Positions 16,377-26,783 are shown, numbered from the stretch's first letter. The stretch is 64,000 nucleotides of DNA from Terrimonas ginsenosidimutans (GCF_022012415.1 NZ_JAKLTR010000013.1:1-64000), one strand, 5' to 3'. Translations and numbers: made by a program. The notes: generated by a model from the letters alone, not told the origin.

Positions 16377-16384
16377 CAAAGATA
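16377..16384 (-). promoter_or_regulatory. -7 box TATCTTTG immediately upstream of rlmN
   Basis: Read on the minus strand, TATCTTTG ends five bases before the rlmN ATG. If transcription starts about 7 nt downstream of the box, the mRNA would be leaderless or nearly so. No clear -33 TTG was found. Confidence 0.45.
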
Positions 16385-16524
16385 GTATATTGCACGGCTA
16401 CCAGAGAAAGTATACGATCGCCCCATGTTCTGTTTGTGTATTTATTTTTACGTTTTCCTCTTGATCAGGTACACCGCCATGCCCGGGCAAATCCCACCTA
16501 ATATAAATAAAATCAATCCATTAC

Positions 16525-17718
16525 GTGAATACAGCTTATATCATTGATGCTACCCGTACGCCCATTGGTAAATACGGTGGTGCCCTTTCTGCCTTTCGCC
16601 CGGATGACCTTTTGGCCCAGGTGATCAGCGTGTTGATAGAGAGAAATCCTTCGATTGATGTGAATGCAATTGAGGATGTGATCGCTGGTGCGGCAAACCA
16701 GTCGGGAGAAGATAACCGGAATGTGGCCCGGATGGCAGCGCTACTGGCCGGTCTGCCGGTGTCAGTTCCCGGAAATACGGTCAATCGCCTCTGTGCTTCC
16801 GGGTTGCAGGCTATTGCTGATTCGGCGAGGCAGGTCATGTGCGGAGATGCGGAACTGATCATTGCATGCGGTGTGGAGAGTATGACCCGGGCTCCTTTCG
16901 TCACTGCTAAGGCAACGACCGCTTTTCAGCGCAGCACGGAAACGTTCGACACTACACTGGGGTGGCGTTTTGTGAACAAGAAGCTTGCAGGCATGTACCA
17001 TCCGTTCAGCATGGGTGAAACCGCGGAGAATGTCGCAAGACAATGGAATGTTTCGCGTGAAGAGCAGGATGCATTCGCTCTGTCATCCCAAAAAAAATAT
17101 TTTGCAGCGAAGGCCGCTAATAAATGGGATGATGAGATCACCAGCCTTGAGGTTTTTCAAAACGGATTGGTAAGCTGGGTTGTAAATGATGAGCATCCGC
17201 GGCAGACCTCGCTTGAAAAACTTTCCTCATTGAAGCCGGCGTTTGCAAAAGATGGAACAGTAACGGCAGGTAATGCTGCAGGTATTAATGATGGAGCTGC
17301 TGCCATGCTGCTGGCGAGTGAAGCTGCCGTAAAAAAATATGGATTGAAGCCGATGGCGAAAGTGGTTTCTATCGGGATGAACGGTGTTGATCCTTCGATA
17401 ATGGGCGTTGGTCCAGTGATGGCAACAAAGAAGGCATTGCAACGCGCAAATATTGGTATTGATCAGATAGGCTTGATCGAGTTGAACGAAGCGTTTGCTT
17501 CGCAAACGATTGCTTGTATGCGAGAGTTATCGCTTGATGAAAAAAGAGTGAACGTGAACGGCGGAGCAATAGCATTGGGCCACCCTTTAGGTTGCAGTGG
17601 TGTGAGAATTTCTACAACATTATTATATGAAATGCAGCGTTCGGATATCAGATATGGTCTCGCTACTATGTGTGTGGGTGTTGGCCAAGGTGCTGCGATA
17701 ATCTTTGAAAAAATTTGA
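16525..17718 (+). CDS. Thiolase (acetyl-CoA / 3-oxoadipyl-CoA acyltransferase type)
   Basis: Thiolytic cleavage or condensation of acyl-CoA. 397 residues from a GTG start. Nucleophilic Cys90 is in NRLCASGLQAI. The conserved His is in GGAIALGHPLGCSG, and the second catalytic Cys is in TMCVGVGQGAA. The long, complete form fits degradative thiolases of the PcaF/PaaJ group, but no aromatic-degradation genes lie nearby, so substrate is open. It is divergent from rlmN and not linked in function to the SusC gene that follows. Confidence 0.88.
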   Translation: MNTAYIIDATRTPIGKYGGALSAFRPDDLLAQVISVLIERNPSIDVNAIEDVIAGAANQSGEDNRNVARMAALLAGLPVSVPGNTVNRLCASGLQAIADSARQVMCGDAELIIACGVESMTRAPFVTAKATTAFQRSTETFDTTLGWRFVNKKLAGMYHPFSMGETAENVARQWNVSREEQDAFALSSQKKYFAAKAANKWDDEITSLEVFQNGLVSWVVNDEHPRQTSLEKLSSLKPAFAKDGTVTAGNAAGINDGAAAMLLASEAAVKKYGLKPMAKVVSIGMNGVDPSIMGVGPVMATKKALQRANIGIDQIGLIELNEAFASQTIACMRELSLDEKRVNVNGGAIALGHPLGCSGVRISTTLLYEMQRSDIRYGLATMCVGVGQGAAIIFEKI

Positions 17719-17935
17719 CGAATGGAATTCAAATTATTTCCATTTTATTTTTTTGTTAAGGTATTTCACCTATTTTAGTCACTTCTTAACTATTGTTAAG
17801 GAACTCTGATTATTTACGTCAACCACATGAGAGAATTAATGGGACTATCCCTGCTTGCCGCCTAAATCCAAGAAATAGAAAAGCCACGCAATTTAGTAAC
17901 CGAACTAAAGATTTAAACCAAATAAACTACACTGC
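17719..17935. other. Gene-free leader before the SusC gene
   Basis: About 215 bp, AT-rich, with two GTTAAGG repeats (around 17754 and 17795). No exact promoter match was found at the right spacing, although this must hold the SusCD promoter. Confidence 0.3.
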
Positions 17936-20900
17936 ATGATGAAACGACTAGTACTCGTTTTATCGGTGATCCTTTTTGCCAGTCAGCTCTGGGCACAAAA
18001 GGTTATCACTGGTAAAGTGACAGATGACAAAGGCGCGCCACTTCGCGACGTATCAGTAACAGTAAAAGGAACATTAACCGGTACCACTACCAATGCCGAA
18101 GGTGTTTATTCGATCTCAGTACCTGCTGGCCGAACTGTTCTTGTTTATTCTTCTGTTGACATGGAGCCGACTGAAATGAACATTGGCTCATCTTCTACCA
18201 TTAACGTTTCAATGAGACAGGCCGAGAAAGCACTTGAAGAAGTGGTTGTAACCGGCTATCAGACGGTCCGTAAAAAGGATGTTGCTTCTGCGATTTCCCG
18301 TATCGGTGCTTCTGAGATTGATAATCTGGCTATGCCGAACTTTGCTCAGGCGATGCAGGGGCGTGCAGCTGGTGTGATCGTATCTTCTGCAAACGGTATC
18401 CCGGGTGGTTCATTAAGCGTGATCATTCGTGGTGTTGGTTCTATCAATGCCGGAACTGTTCCATTATATGTAGTGGACGGAGTTCAGATCAATACAAGCG
18501 TTGGTTCTATCAACACGCAGAACAACCCGCTTAACTTCCTGAATACTGATGATATCGAATCGATTGAGATACTGAAAGATGCGGCGGCGGCTTCTATCTA
18601 TGGAGCACGTGCTGCAAACGGTGTTGTACTTGTAACTACAAAACGTGGTAAACAAGGCAAGCCTAAATTCAACGTAAGCGTTTACGGAGGTAAAACAAAA
18701 GAGCTCGGAAGAATAGAAGTTCTTACTACCCAACAGTGGTTTGAACTCCGTAAGGAAGCGTTGATCAATGCTGGCGCCACTCCAGCAAGTGCGCATACGA
18801 CTGCATTGAGTAACCTCGGTCTTCCTTCCAACACAACTCAGGGAAAAATCGATAGCTTGCCTACCTATGACTGGCAGGATGCTGTTTTCGGTCAGGGAGA
18901 CATTTTCTCTGCGGAAGCGTCTATCAACGGAGGTTCACAGAATGTGAGCTACTACCTCTCAGGTTCTTATCAGAAATTCAATGCATTCATCGCTCCAACC
19001 AACTTCCAGCGTGGGTCTTTGCTTTCAAAAGTCAGCTTTAAGATCAACCCAAAAGTTACATTGGACAATACACTTAGCATCAGTACTTCAGGCCAGAATG
19101 CGCCGTACAGTACTGGTAACACTGGTTTTGGTAACGCAGCTTATGCAGCCGGCATGATGCTACCGATCAACCCGATCTATAACCCTGATGGTACCTATTA
19201 TGGTATGCCAGGGTCTGGCCAGGCGATCGTTGGTACATTTAACCATAACATCATGGCGATCGGTGAGTATGTGAACTACAGTACAAGAACCAATCAACTG
19301 GTAGGTAACAGTGCTCTTACATACAAAGTAACTCCTGAGCTGACGCTGAGAGGTATGGCCGGTATCGATTACCGTCTTACCCAGGATCACCGTTATCAGG
19401 ATCCAAGGGTGAACGATGCTTTTGCAGTAAACGGTCGTTTGTCTGATCAGAGCGATTGGAATACTAACTTTATCACCAACGCCACAGTTAACTACAACAA
19501 AACTTTCAAAGAGGACCATAACATTAATTTGCTCGGAGGTATCGAATACCGCAGAGACCAGAACCAATGGTTCCAGGCTGACGGTCAGGGCTTCCCTTCT
19601 TATATGTTGCAATACCTTAACTCTGCATCTACTCCAACCGGTGTAAGCGGTGCATGGTCTGCAAGTGCAACATTCTCTCAGTTCGCGAAAGTTGGCTACT
19701 CTTTCAGAAGCAAGTATATCTTTAACTATACTGCCAGAAGAGATGCATCCAGCAGGTTCGGCCTGAACAACAAATATGGTATTTTCCAGTCTGCGCAGGT
19801 AGCATGGAATGCGAAAGAAGAGTCTTTCCTGAGAAATGTATCGGCTATCAATGATCTGAAACTGAGATACTCTTTCGGACAGGCTGGTAATGATCAGATC
19901 GGCAACGTTCTGTACGCACAGCTTTATGGTGCAACGAGAATCTATGGTAACTCCTCTGGTATCTTCCCAAGCCAGTTAGGTAACCCCGATCTGAGCTGGG
20001 AAACAAGGGAAGAGCATAACGTAGGTCTTGATCTGACCGTACTGGAAAACAGACTGACGATCACTGTTGATGCTTACCGTAAGCTTAACAAAGACATCCT
20101 GCTGAGCCGTGCACTCTATAACACAACAGGTTTCTCCAGCATTACACAGAACCTTGGTAAGATCGAGAATAAGGGTCTTGAGCTGATGGTGTCTATCGAT
20201 CCTTTCAAAGGCGCCTTCAAATGGAGATCTTCTTTCAATATCGCATGGCAGAAGAACAAAGTGGTTGAACTGTATGACGGATTGGAATCACTCCCTTCTG
20301 ATGCCTCTATCCGCGTAGGCTACCCGCTTGGTTCATTCTTTACTTCAGAGTGGGCTGGTGTTAACCCTGCAACTGGTCGCGGTATGTGGTATGATATCAA
20401 TGGTAACATCACTTACAACCCAACTGCTGCTGACAGAAAGATCGTTGGTAATATCTACCCTGAATACTTCGGTGGATGGAATAACACTTTTTCTTATAAA
20501 GGATTCTCAGTAGACGCGATGTTCCAGTATGAGATTGGTCGTGTTAGGCAAGATGGCCAGTACACTCAAATGATGCGTATGGCTGGAGCTACAGTGAACA
20601 CACTGCTTTCCGGTTACAATGACCGCTGGCAGAATCCAGGTGATATCGTAGCTACTCCACGTACATTTAATGGTCTGGCTGATTACAACAGCGTAGGCTG
20701 GGGTAGCGGTACAAGATACCTGTTCAGAACAGACTATATCCGTCTGAAACAACTGACAGTTGGGTATGACCTGCCTGCAAGTAAGGTTAAAAAATTGTCG
20801 CTGGATGGCGTGAGAGTATATGTACAGGCAATCAACCTTTGGACCAGATCTAAATGGCCAAGCTACGATCCTGAATTTACCGGTGACAACTTCGGTATCA

Positions 20901-20947
20901 TTCCGGTGTCTAAAAACTTTACAGCTGGTGTACAGGTTAGATTCTAG
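17936..20947 (+). CDS. SusC/RagA-type TonB-dependent outer-membrane transporter
   Basis: 1003 residues. An N-terminal signal peptide ends at QLWAQ. Then come a carboxypeptidase-regulatory-like beta domain (about 22-95), a TonB-box-like EEVVVTGYQT, the plug domain (YVVDGVQI, IEILKDAAAASIYGARAANGV) and a C-terminal barrel ending in VQVRF. It imports a bound ligand, usually glycan or peptide, across the outer membrane with energy from TonB-ExbBD. SusD partner and a lipoprotein follow in one operon. No glycosidase, peptidase or sigma/anti-sigma gene is nearby, so the substrate is unknown. Family call is firm. Confidence 0.95.
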   Translation: MMKRLVLVLSVILFASQLWAQKVITGKVTDDKGAPLRDVSVTVKGTLTGTTTNAEGVYSISVPAGRTVLVYSSVDMEPTEMNIGSSSTINVSMRQAEKALEEVVVTGYQTVRKKDVASAISRIGASEIDNLAMPNFAQAMQGRAAGVIVSSANGIPGGSLSVIIRGVGSINAGTVPLYVVDGVQINTSVGSINTQNNPLNFLNTDDIESIEILKDAAAASIYGARAANGVVLVTTKRGKQGKPKFNVSVYGGKTKELGRIEVLTTQQWFELRKEALINAGATPASAHTTALSNLGLPSNTTQGKIDSLPTYDWQDAVFGQGDIFSAEASINGGSQNVSYYLSGSYQKFNAFIAPTNFQRGSLLSKVSFKINPKVTLDNTLSISTSGQNAPYSTGNTGFGNAAYAAGMMLPINPIYNPDGTYYGMPGSGQAIVGTFNHNIMAIGEYVNYSTRTNQLVGNSALTYKVTPELTLRGMAGIDYRLTQDHRYQDPRVNDAFAVNGRLSDQSDWNTNFITNATVNYNKTFKEDHNINLLGGIEYRRDQNQWFQADGQGFPSYMLQYLNSASTPTGVSGAWSASATFSQFAKVGYSFRSKYIFNYTARRDASSRFGLNNKYGIFQSAQVAWNAKEESFLRNVSAINDLKLRYSFGQAGNDQIGNVLYAQLYGATRIYGNSSGIFPSQLGNPDLSWETREEHNVGLDLTVLENRLTITVDAYRKLNKDILLSRALYNTTGFSSITQNLGKIENKGLELMVSIDPFKGAFKWRSSFNIAWQKNKVVELYDGLESLPSDASIRVGYPLGSFFTSEWAGVNPATGRGMWYDINGNITYNPTAADRKIVGNIYPEYFGGWNNTFSYKGFSVDAMFQYEIGRVRQDGQYTQMMRMAGATVNTLLSGYNDRWQNPGDIVATPRTFNGLADYNSVGWGSGTRYLFRTDYIRLKQLTVGYDLPASKVKKLSLDGVRVYVQAINLWTRSKWPSYDPEFTGDNFGIIPVSKNFTAGVQVRF

Positions 20948-20970
20948 TACTTATTGTTAAAAAAATTACC

Positions 20971-22479
20971 ATGACAAAAATGAGAGTCAAGATATTAATG
21001 CTAAGCGTTATTGCGGGAGTTTTCGCTCAGTCCTGCAAGAAGCAATTGGATATTCCTTCACGTACATCGCTGGATGCGGATCTGGCTTTGAGAACAAAGA
21101 GCGGTATTGAAGCTTCACTCAATTCAGTATACTCGGTTTTAAAAAGTGAACGCCAGTATGGCCGTGACATGTTTTCTGTTCCTGATGCGATGGCTGATAT
21201 CGCTTTTGCAAACGGACGTTCTTCACGTTTATTAGGTGAAAACCGAAACCAGTCTTTGTCAAACATGGCAAACTGGACTACTTCCTACGGTGCGATCAAT
21301 GAGATCAACCTGACACTGGCAGCTATCGGCGGAGTTGGAGATGCTACAGATGCTGAAAAGCTGAGATGGGAGGGTGAGTTTAAATTTTTACGGGCGCTGT
21401 ATTACTTCGATCTTGTAAAGAACTACGCATACATTCCAACATTCACCGTTCCTTCTCAGGATAAAGGTGGCGTCGTGCTTACTTTACAGGGGTTCAATTC
21501 AGCTGCTGCTGCTGCTGAGTTCAGACCTTCACGCGCCGCAACAGCTGACGTTTACAACCAGATCATGAATGATCTGTACGCTGCTGTTGGTCTGTTGAGC
21601 AATGCGAACAAAGGCCGTAACTATGCAAGCAAACATGCTGCGCTGGCTCTCGGATCACGCGTAGCATTGTATCAGGGTAACTGGCAGAGAGCAGATTCGT
21701 TCGCAACTGCTGCGATCACACTGACAGGTGGTATCGGAACGATGACCACTACCGCTAACTATATCACCGGCTGGAGAGCTGCTGACCATCCGGAAGGGAT
21801 CTTCCAGGTTTGGTTTGCAACCCTGGGTGAAAACCTTGGTGTAAACACCTCTCTCGCGGCAACACATACTACACTTGCATCTCCAGGTGCAGTTGGTGGT
21901 GTTAGAACCGGTCAGGGTGACCTCGTACCAAACGGATTCCTGCTGAGCCAGCTTGGCATCGCGGGATATCCTGTATTATTATCTGCATCAGCACCTCTTC
22001 CTGCTTTGACTTTTAGTAGTGACGTTCGTAACAGACTGTTCGAATGGGGCGTGAATGCTTCCGGTCACTATATAGAGTGCACAAAATGGATGGGTAAGAA
22101 TGGTTCTGCCAATTGGGATAACACAGTTGTACTTCGCTGGCCTGAGCTTTACCTGAACAGAGCTGAAGCTCGCTACCATCTTAGCAACGAGGTCGGTGCT
22201 AACGCTGATCTTACCACGATCTATACTGCAAGGATCGTTGGTTACACTCCAGGCGCTCCTTTAGCGGGTCAGCCATTGCTGGATGAGATCCTCCGTCAAC
22301 GCATGCTGGAGTTCGCATTCGAAGGACACCGTTTCTACGATCTGAAAAGATATGGCCTGACCATCACCAAGTCGAACCCTACTGTTACTTTACCAGCGAA
22401 CGACTTCAGACTGCTCCCCAGAATACCTGTAGGAGAAGTAGATGGCAACCCTAACATGGTTCAAAATTTCGGGTATTAA
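20971..22479 (+). CDS. SusD/RagB-type surface lipoprotein
   Basis: 502 residues. The lipobox is in FAQSCKKQ (Cys about residue 22). It has the SusD-like TPR-rich fold with FLRALYYFDLVKNYA and WPELYLNRAEARYH helices and the C-terminal RQRMLEFAFEGHRFYDLKRYG signature. It acts as the ligand-binding lid on SusC. It starts 23 bp after SusC, so it is the same operon. The ORF gives ATG 20971; a second Met (MRVKIL) lies four residues in and may be the real start. Confidence 0.95.
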   Translation: MTKMRVKILMLSVIAGVFAQSCKKQLDIPSRTSLDADLALRTKSGIEASLNSVYSVLKSERQYGRDMFSVPDAMADIAFANGRSSRLLGENRNQSLSNMANWTTSYGAINEINLTLAAIGGVGDATDAEKLRWEGEFKFLRALYYFDLVKNYAYIPTFTVPSQDKGGVVLTLQGFNSAAAAAEFRPSRAATADVYNQIMNDLYAAVGLLSNANKGRNYASKHAALALGSRVALYQGNWQRADSFATAAITLTGGIGTMTTTANYITGWRAADHPEGIFQVWFATLGENLGVNTSLAATHTTLASPGAVGGVRTGQGDLVPNGFLLSQLGIAGYPVLLSASAPLPALTFSSDVRNRLFEWGVNASGHYIECTKWMGKNGSANWDNTVVLRWPELYLNRAEARYHLSNEVGANADLTTIYTARIVGYTPGAPLAGQPLLDEILRQRMLEFAFEGHRFYDLKRYGLTITKSNPTVTLPANDFRLLPRIPVGEVDGNPNMVQNFGY

Positions 22480-22500
22480 AAATTGAATGAAACACGAATT

Positions 22501-23088
22501 ATGAAAAAAGTACTTTTATTTATAGGTATTCCTTTGGTTTTAAGCTCATGCGTAAAGCAATTGGATAAAACTTTCAAAGGAGAGACAGTCGTAGAAATTG
22601 ACGCTGCTCCACTCAACTCCAATGCAACTGGAGCAACTTATCCCATTCTTACAAGAATCCCGTTTGGTGGACGTCCGCTGGTTACAGCTTCTGACTCTAC
22701 TTTGAGAAGATTCAACGGAACCGTAAGGATCAGGGTTAACCTGGTTGGACCGCAATCTCCCCAGGATCAAACAATCGGTTATAAAGTGTTCACCACTTCA
22801 CCGACACCAACTGCTGCGTTTGCCGCAACAATGACTGGCCAAACTCCAACCAGAGCTGCTGCTACGCTGAATCTGCAAAGCGCCGCTGCAGGCACTCACT
22901 TTACAGCGCTTCCGGGTACGGTAACCATTCCAGCTAATAGCTCGTATGGTTTTATCGAGGTTAATGTACTGAATACAGGTACGGCAGCAACCGAAGCAAG
23001 ATTCCTCGGAATCCAACTGGATTCGACAGGTTCGTTAAGGCCAAATCCGAACTACGCAAGAGTCGGTCTGGCTATCGATCAACGTTAA
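22501..23088 (+). CDS. Lipoprotein of a SusCD operon, DUF4843-like
   Basis: 195 residues from ATG 22501; six further upstream in-frame codons are possible. Signal with lipobox VLSSCVKQ (Cys about residue 17). The rest is predicted beta-rich, with GTHFTALPGTVTIPANSS followed by strands, which resembles Calx-beta/DUF4843-type repeats seen in the third gene of many SusCD operons. It is likely a surface lipoprotein that helps hold the substrate. Assignment to DUF4843 is tentative. A strong bidirectional terminator follows. Confidence 0.6.
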   Translation: MKKVLLFIGIPLVLSSCVKQLDKTFKGETVVEIDAAPLNSNATGATYPILTRIPFGGRPLVTASDSTLRRFNGTVRIRVNLVGPQSPQDQTIGYKVFTTSPTPTAAFAATMTGQTPTRAAATLNLQSAAAGTHFTALPGTVTIPANSSYGFIEVNVLNTGTAATEARFLGIQLDSTGSLRPNPNYARVGLAIDQR

Positions 23089-23099
23089 TTCCAGTCTTC

Positions 23100-23147
23100 A
23101 ATAAAAGAGAAAAGGTTATCCAATCGGATAACCTTTTCTCTTTTATT
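23100..23147. terminator. Bidirectional terminator between convergent operons
   Basis: A stem of about 22 bp closing on an AATC loop, GC-rich near the loop (GGTTATCC/GGATAACC) and A/T-rich at the base (AATAAAAGAGAAAA with its complement). The A-run on one side and T-run on the other let it stop transcription from both the SusCD operon and the minus-strand ABC operon. Confidence 0.9.
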
Positions 23148-23172
23148 ATGTATATGGTCGGTCCGGCAGTTC

Positions 23173-24372
23173 TTAGTTGTTATGCAGCTTGTACAGCAAT
23201 GATCTCACAAGCCGGTTATTGGTAAATACAGAAAGCAGTATCAGCAAAAACGCCACACAAAGAACCGACCAATGAAGCACTGAAGACAACTCCGGTCGAT
23301 CGTACATCACAAAATGATGAAACGACCATTGCATTAATTGTGTCACAAGCACCGCGGCAATTACTACTGTCGCATACACTGGAATAAATAAGGCAGACAC
23401 CTTCGTGCTAAGCCAGCGTGGAGAATAACCAAGCGTCAGCAATAATTGTAAACTGTCCTTGCTTCTTGCAATCACCAGTTGCAAATAGAAAGAGAACAAC
23501 ATCAATGCCAGCAGAACGACCAGCAGCCCAAAGATCCCCAGCCCGCTGAATATCCCCTGTATCACCATCTTATTTCTACCCAGCAGCGTTTTGTCTTTAT
23601 TAAGACTGTACTTCTTGCTGTCTACAAATTGCAGCAATTCAGTACTGTTCGCATCTTTTGTTTTAACAAAGATCCTGGAAGCCTTTACTTCCTGTCCCTT
23701 GCCGAACTTCCTGTTTGACCAAACAAGGAAATTCTTGGGAACAAGTACAGAATTTACCCGATCACTGAATGCTACGATCTTCCCGATGAACACCTCAGAC
23801 ACTCCATTCCCTTCGCAGGTGATCTGAACAGGAATACCCATAGCCGTTTCTCTTGAGATCTGTGGGAGACCCTGCCCGGGCGCGAAGACATTATATATTT
23901 CAAAAAAGTCAGAGGATAGAATGAGCGGTATATTGGTTTCACCTTCCTGCCATTTGAAAGTAGGGGGAAGTGTATCAATAAAGTCGTCATCCAACGTTTC
24001 AAGAAACATGTCTGTATTGAATGCGAGAACACTGCCGGCTCCCAGTGTTACACGGAAATCGTTGGGAAGAAGGGGAGATACGCCGGTTATAAAAGGTTGT
24101 GCGCGCAATTCAGCAAGGTCTTTGTCACTGAACTGATTCTTATCAGGCGTTCCCATCGTTTCATTCGTCACAGATTTTGTGATCGAAATATAATCGAACC
24201 CATCTTTACGGATACTTCCTTCTTTAAGTAAGCGTTGAATGTTGATGAACATTTGTATTGAACAAAGCAACAGCAGCACCCCTATACCAAGACCTGCATA
24301 GGAAAACCATCTTGACGCAGAATTGGTCCCTGTTTGCAGCAATGGTTTTATCGGTTTAAATGATACAGCCAC
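23173..24372 (-). CDS. FtsX/MacB-type ABC transporter permease
   Basis: 399 residues. One N-terminal membrane helix (about 25-47), a large extracytoplasmic domain (about 50-275) and three C-terminal helices (about 283-310, 330-355, 365-390), which is the FtsX topology. There is only weak motif conservation. The ATPase partner ends 9 bp upstream. Such pairs export lipids, lipoproteins or peptides or act as mechanotransmitters; the substrate is unknown. Confidence 0.7.
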   Translation of the reverse strand: MAVSFKPIKPLLQTGTNSASRWFSYAGLGIGVLLLLCSIQMFINIQRLLKEGSIRKDGFDYISITKSVTNETMGTPDKNQFSDKDLAELRAQPFITGVSPLLPNDFRVTLGAGSVLAFNTDMFLETLDDDFIDTLPPTFKWQEGETNIPLILSSDFFEIYNVFAPGQGLPQISRETAMGIPVQITCEGNGVSEVFIGKIVAFSDRVNSVLVPKNFLVWSNRKFGKGQEVKASRIFVKTKDANSTELLQFVDSKKYSLNKDKTLLGRNKMVIQGIFSGLGIFGLLVVLLALMLFSFYLQLVIARSKDSLQLLLTLGYSPRWLSTKVSALFIPVYATVVIAAVLVTQLMQWSFHHFVMYDRPELSSVLHWSVLCVAFLLILLSVFTNNRLVRSLLYKLHNN

Positions 24373-24381
24373 AATAAAAGA

Positions 24382-25023
24382 TTATAAGTGATAAAGACTG
24401 GTAAATGGGAAGAATTCTATCCGTTCAAGATCTGCAAATACGATCGAAGCCTGACGGGCTCTTGTTTCTTCCAGCATCAATTGCATCGCGAGCTCGGAAT
24501 TCCTGTTGTCCAAATGACTGAAAGGCTCATCCAGTAACAGGAAATCGAACGGCTGCATCAATGCGCGAATGATTGCCACACGTTGCTGTTCTCCATAAGA
24601 ACATGTCCTTGCTAAAGACGGTAATTTCTTTCCGATACCGAGGCGTTCTGCCATTTCGGCGATCTTCTCTTTCGGATGATATGGATTCAATTGTCGTTTG
24701 ATCTCCAGATTTTCCTGGACGGTCTGGTGAGGAAATAACCGCAGATCCTGAAACACAATACTTATATGATCCTTTCTTAACGAGGCGAGAGATTCCGCAT
24801 CTGTCTTATCAAGATCGTGTTGGTCGTAACGGATGTTGCCTTCATAGTCTTTCCGCATTCCATACAGAAAATTGATCAGTGATGATTTGCCGCTGCCGGA
24901 TGGTGCGACGATCTTGATCATCTCTCCTTTTTTCCATAGGAGATCTTTACCCCAGATCTCTGAAGTTTCGGAGCGGCTTTTCTCAAAATACGTCGGAAGT
25001 AATTTGCTTATCGCTAATTGCAT
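24382..25023 (-). CDS. ABC transporter ATP-binding protein (LolD/MacB-like)
   Basis: 213 residues. Walker A APSGSGKSSL (about residue 40), Q-loop VFQDLRLFPHQTV, signature SYGEQQR in place of LSGGQ, Walker B FLLLDEPFSHLD. The signature starts with S-Y-G, a mild deviation. Paired with the permease 9 bp downstream. The ATP-binding half drives an FtsX-type transporter in the inner membrane. Confidence 0.88.
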   Translation of the reverse strand: MQLAISKLLPTYFEKSRSETSEIWGKDLLWKKGEMIKIVAPSGSGKSSLINFLYGMRKDYEGNIRYDQHDLDKTDAESLASLRKDHISIVFQDLRLFPHQTVQENLEIKRQLNPYHPKEKIAEMAERLGIGKKLPSLARTCSYGEQQRVAIIRALMQPFDFLLLDEPFSHLDNRNSELAMQLMLEETRARQASIVFADLERIEFFPFTSLYHL

Positions 25024-25115
25024 GTGACGTTTTTATAAATGGTCTTTAAAAAAATTGTTCGTTGCCCGATGCTCAATAAAACATCGCACAACGAACAATC
25101 CTGTTATTGAAATGA

Positions 25116-26759
25116 TTAATTAAATGCTTTTGGTGGAGCTTCTGTTGATGCAGAATCTACCGTTACTTCGTTCCAGCGGCTGCGCTCCTGCAGTCGGATG
25201 GCATTAAGCTTTTCCGCATATTGGTTCATCTGTTTAAGACTATTAGTGCCTTTATCCAGCAGATTCACCTCAAAATGGAATTCGCCTTCACCGCCTTTGT
25301 AGTCAGCACTCATCACAACGTCCTGCCATGTTTTTCTTGATTCTTCAAGAATTTTGACGCCAGTGCTGTCTCTTACGTCTGTTGATATTACACTGAACAA
25401 TTTCTGCAGGTTGAAGAAAACACCAAACTGGTGACCTTGGATCTTATCTGCGTAAGCAGGTTTATTATTGCCAGCATAGAAGGACGCAGTTACATCATTT
25501 GAGTTGGAGATCAGCAACCAGCCTTTTTCAGTTTTTACTGTTCCTGCGGTTGATGGAACCTTCTTGATCTCTTCGCCAAAGATGTTGTACAGTTTATCAA
25601 ATGATTTTTGATCGTCAATAGCTGCTCCGAATACATAAGTAGGGTCGGTTTTGGTCGTCGCATAGCTTTGTGTTTTGCCATCATAGCCTTCGTATTTAAC
25701 GGTGTCAATACGCTGCTCAACATCAGTAACAGCAAATGCCATTTCGCCTTTGAAGGCTTTTCCTATATCATCAAGGGTAATGCCTTTCTGTCCGAGGAAC
25801 ATGTTTGCCAGGCCATCAGCGCCAACGAGTTTAACAATATCCATGATCACTCCCATAGGGTAGCTGTAAGCACCTGCCACGAGTACATCTCCTGCGGGCA
25901 GTCTCCCGGTCAGTTCATCGCCGATCCCTTTTGAACTGTATTTTGAGAGTAGCTTGGTCAGCTCTTTACCATAGTATTGTTTGCCGTCAAAATTGATCTT
26001 GCCTTCATCGAAGCTCAACGTAGCTGTACCGATGTTTCCTTCTGTCAGGGTACTTAACTTAAGCATGTTCGTCATCATTTCCATACCCATGCCAGCACTG
26101 CTGTAAAGGTTGGATACGCTAAGCCACATATGCATATCGCCTTTGCTTTTGATCAGGTCAGCAAACCTTGAGTCTTCATCAAGCAATGCTTTTCCTTTTA
26201 ATGCGTAGGTGTTTTTTGCGAACAGCGTGAGACTGTCGTTAGAGAAGCGTTGGGCGCCCGGGTTGTTTGCGCCACTGACCGGTGCGTCGGCAATGATCAC
26301 GAACGTAGAGGCATTCCATGTAAGAATGGCACCCTCAGACTCGAGTACGTTCAGATCGCCCGACTTCTTTGGAGCGCCTGCTTCGCCTGAAGATCTTACC
26401 ATCGCTTCAAATGCAGCCTGATCTTTTATTGAGCCCTGGAAAGAAACGTATGCACCACGGCCTCTTGGTGCCATAAAGAAGCAAAAACCTTTGTCTGTAT
26501 CAAGACCGGAAACGGCAGGGTCATTCATCAGCTTACGGGCAAGTGAGTCAGAAGTTTCTTTCTGCAGTTCTTTGAACCATTCACTTTGTTTGATCTCAGC
26601 CCAGCTGAGTTTGGAAGAAAGGGAGCCAGCGTTGAAGTAGATCACCACAGCGGCTTCTTTCGGGACAAGCAGGCCTGTTTTGCCACCTTTTTTACAGGAA
26701 GCGGCAAAAAGGATTATTGCTGCGGCAAGCGCAAGCAATAGAGGGTTACGTTTCATCAT
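25116..26759 (-). CDS. DUF4836 family lipoprotein
   Basis: 547 residues. Signal peptide with lipobox FAASCKKG (Cys about residue 22). It begins GLLVPKEAAVVIYFNAGSLSSKL, typical of DUF4836, a Bacteroidota family that measures low-complexity structural repeats of a cell-surface protein; its function is not known. 93 bp separate it from the ABC ATPase and 24 bp from hisS, so co-transcription with hisS is likely. Confidence 0.75.
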   Translation of the reverse strand: MMKRNPLLLALAAAIILFAASCKKGGKTGLLVPKEAAVVIYFNAGSLSSKLSWAEIKQSEWFKELQKETSDSLARKLMNDPAVSGLDTDKGFCFFMAPRGRGAYVSFQGSIKDQAAFEAMVRSSGEAGAPKKSGDLNVLESEGAILTWNASTFVIIADAPVSGANNPGAQRFSNDSLTLFAKNTYALKGKALLDEDSRFADLIKSKGDMHMWLSVSNLYSSAGMGMEMMTNMLKLSTLTEGNIGTATLSFDEGKINFDGKQYYGKELTKLLSKYSSKGIGDELTGRLPAGDVLVAGAYSYPMGVIMDIVKLVGADGLANMFLGQKGITLDDIGKAFKGEMAFAVTDVEQRIDTVKYEGYDGKTQSYATTKTDPTYVFGAAIDDQKSFDKLYNIFGEEIKKVPSTAGTVKTEKGWLLISNSNDVTASFYAGNNKPAYADKIQGHQFGVFFNLQKLFSVISTDVRDSTGVKILEESRKTWQDVVMSADYKGGEGEFHFEVNLLDKGTNSLKQMNQYAEKLNAIRLQERSRWNEVTVDSASTEAPPKAFN

Positions 26760-26783
26760 GATTGGGTCATTGATTTTTGGAGT

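Noticed and set aside
23100-23147. Hairpin as a mobile-element end
   Set aside because: It is a single perfect stem with A- and T-runs between convergent genes, best explained as a terminator.
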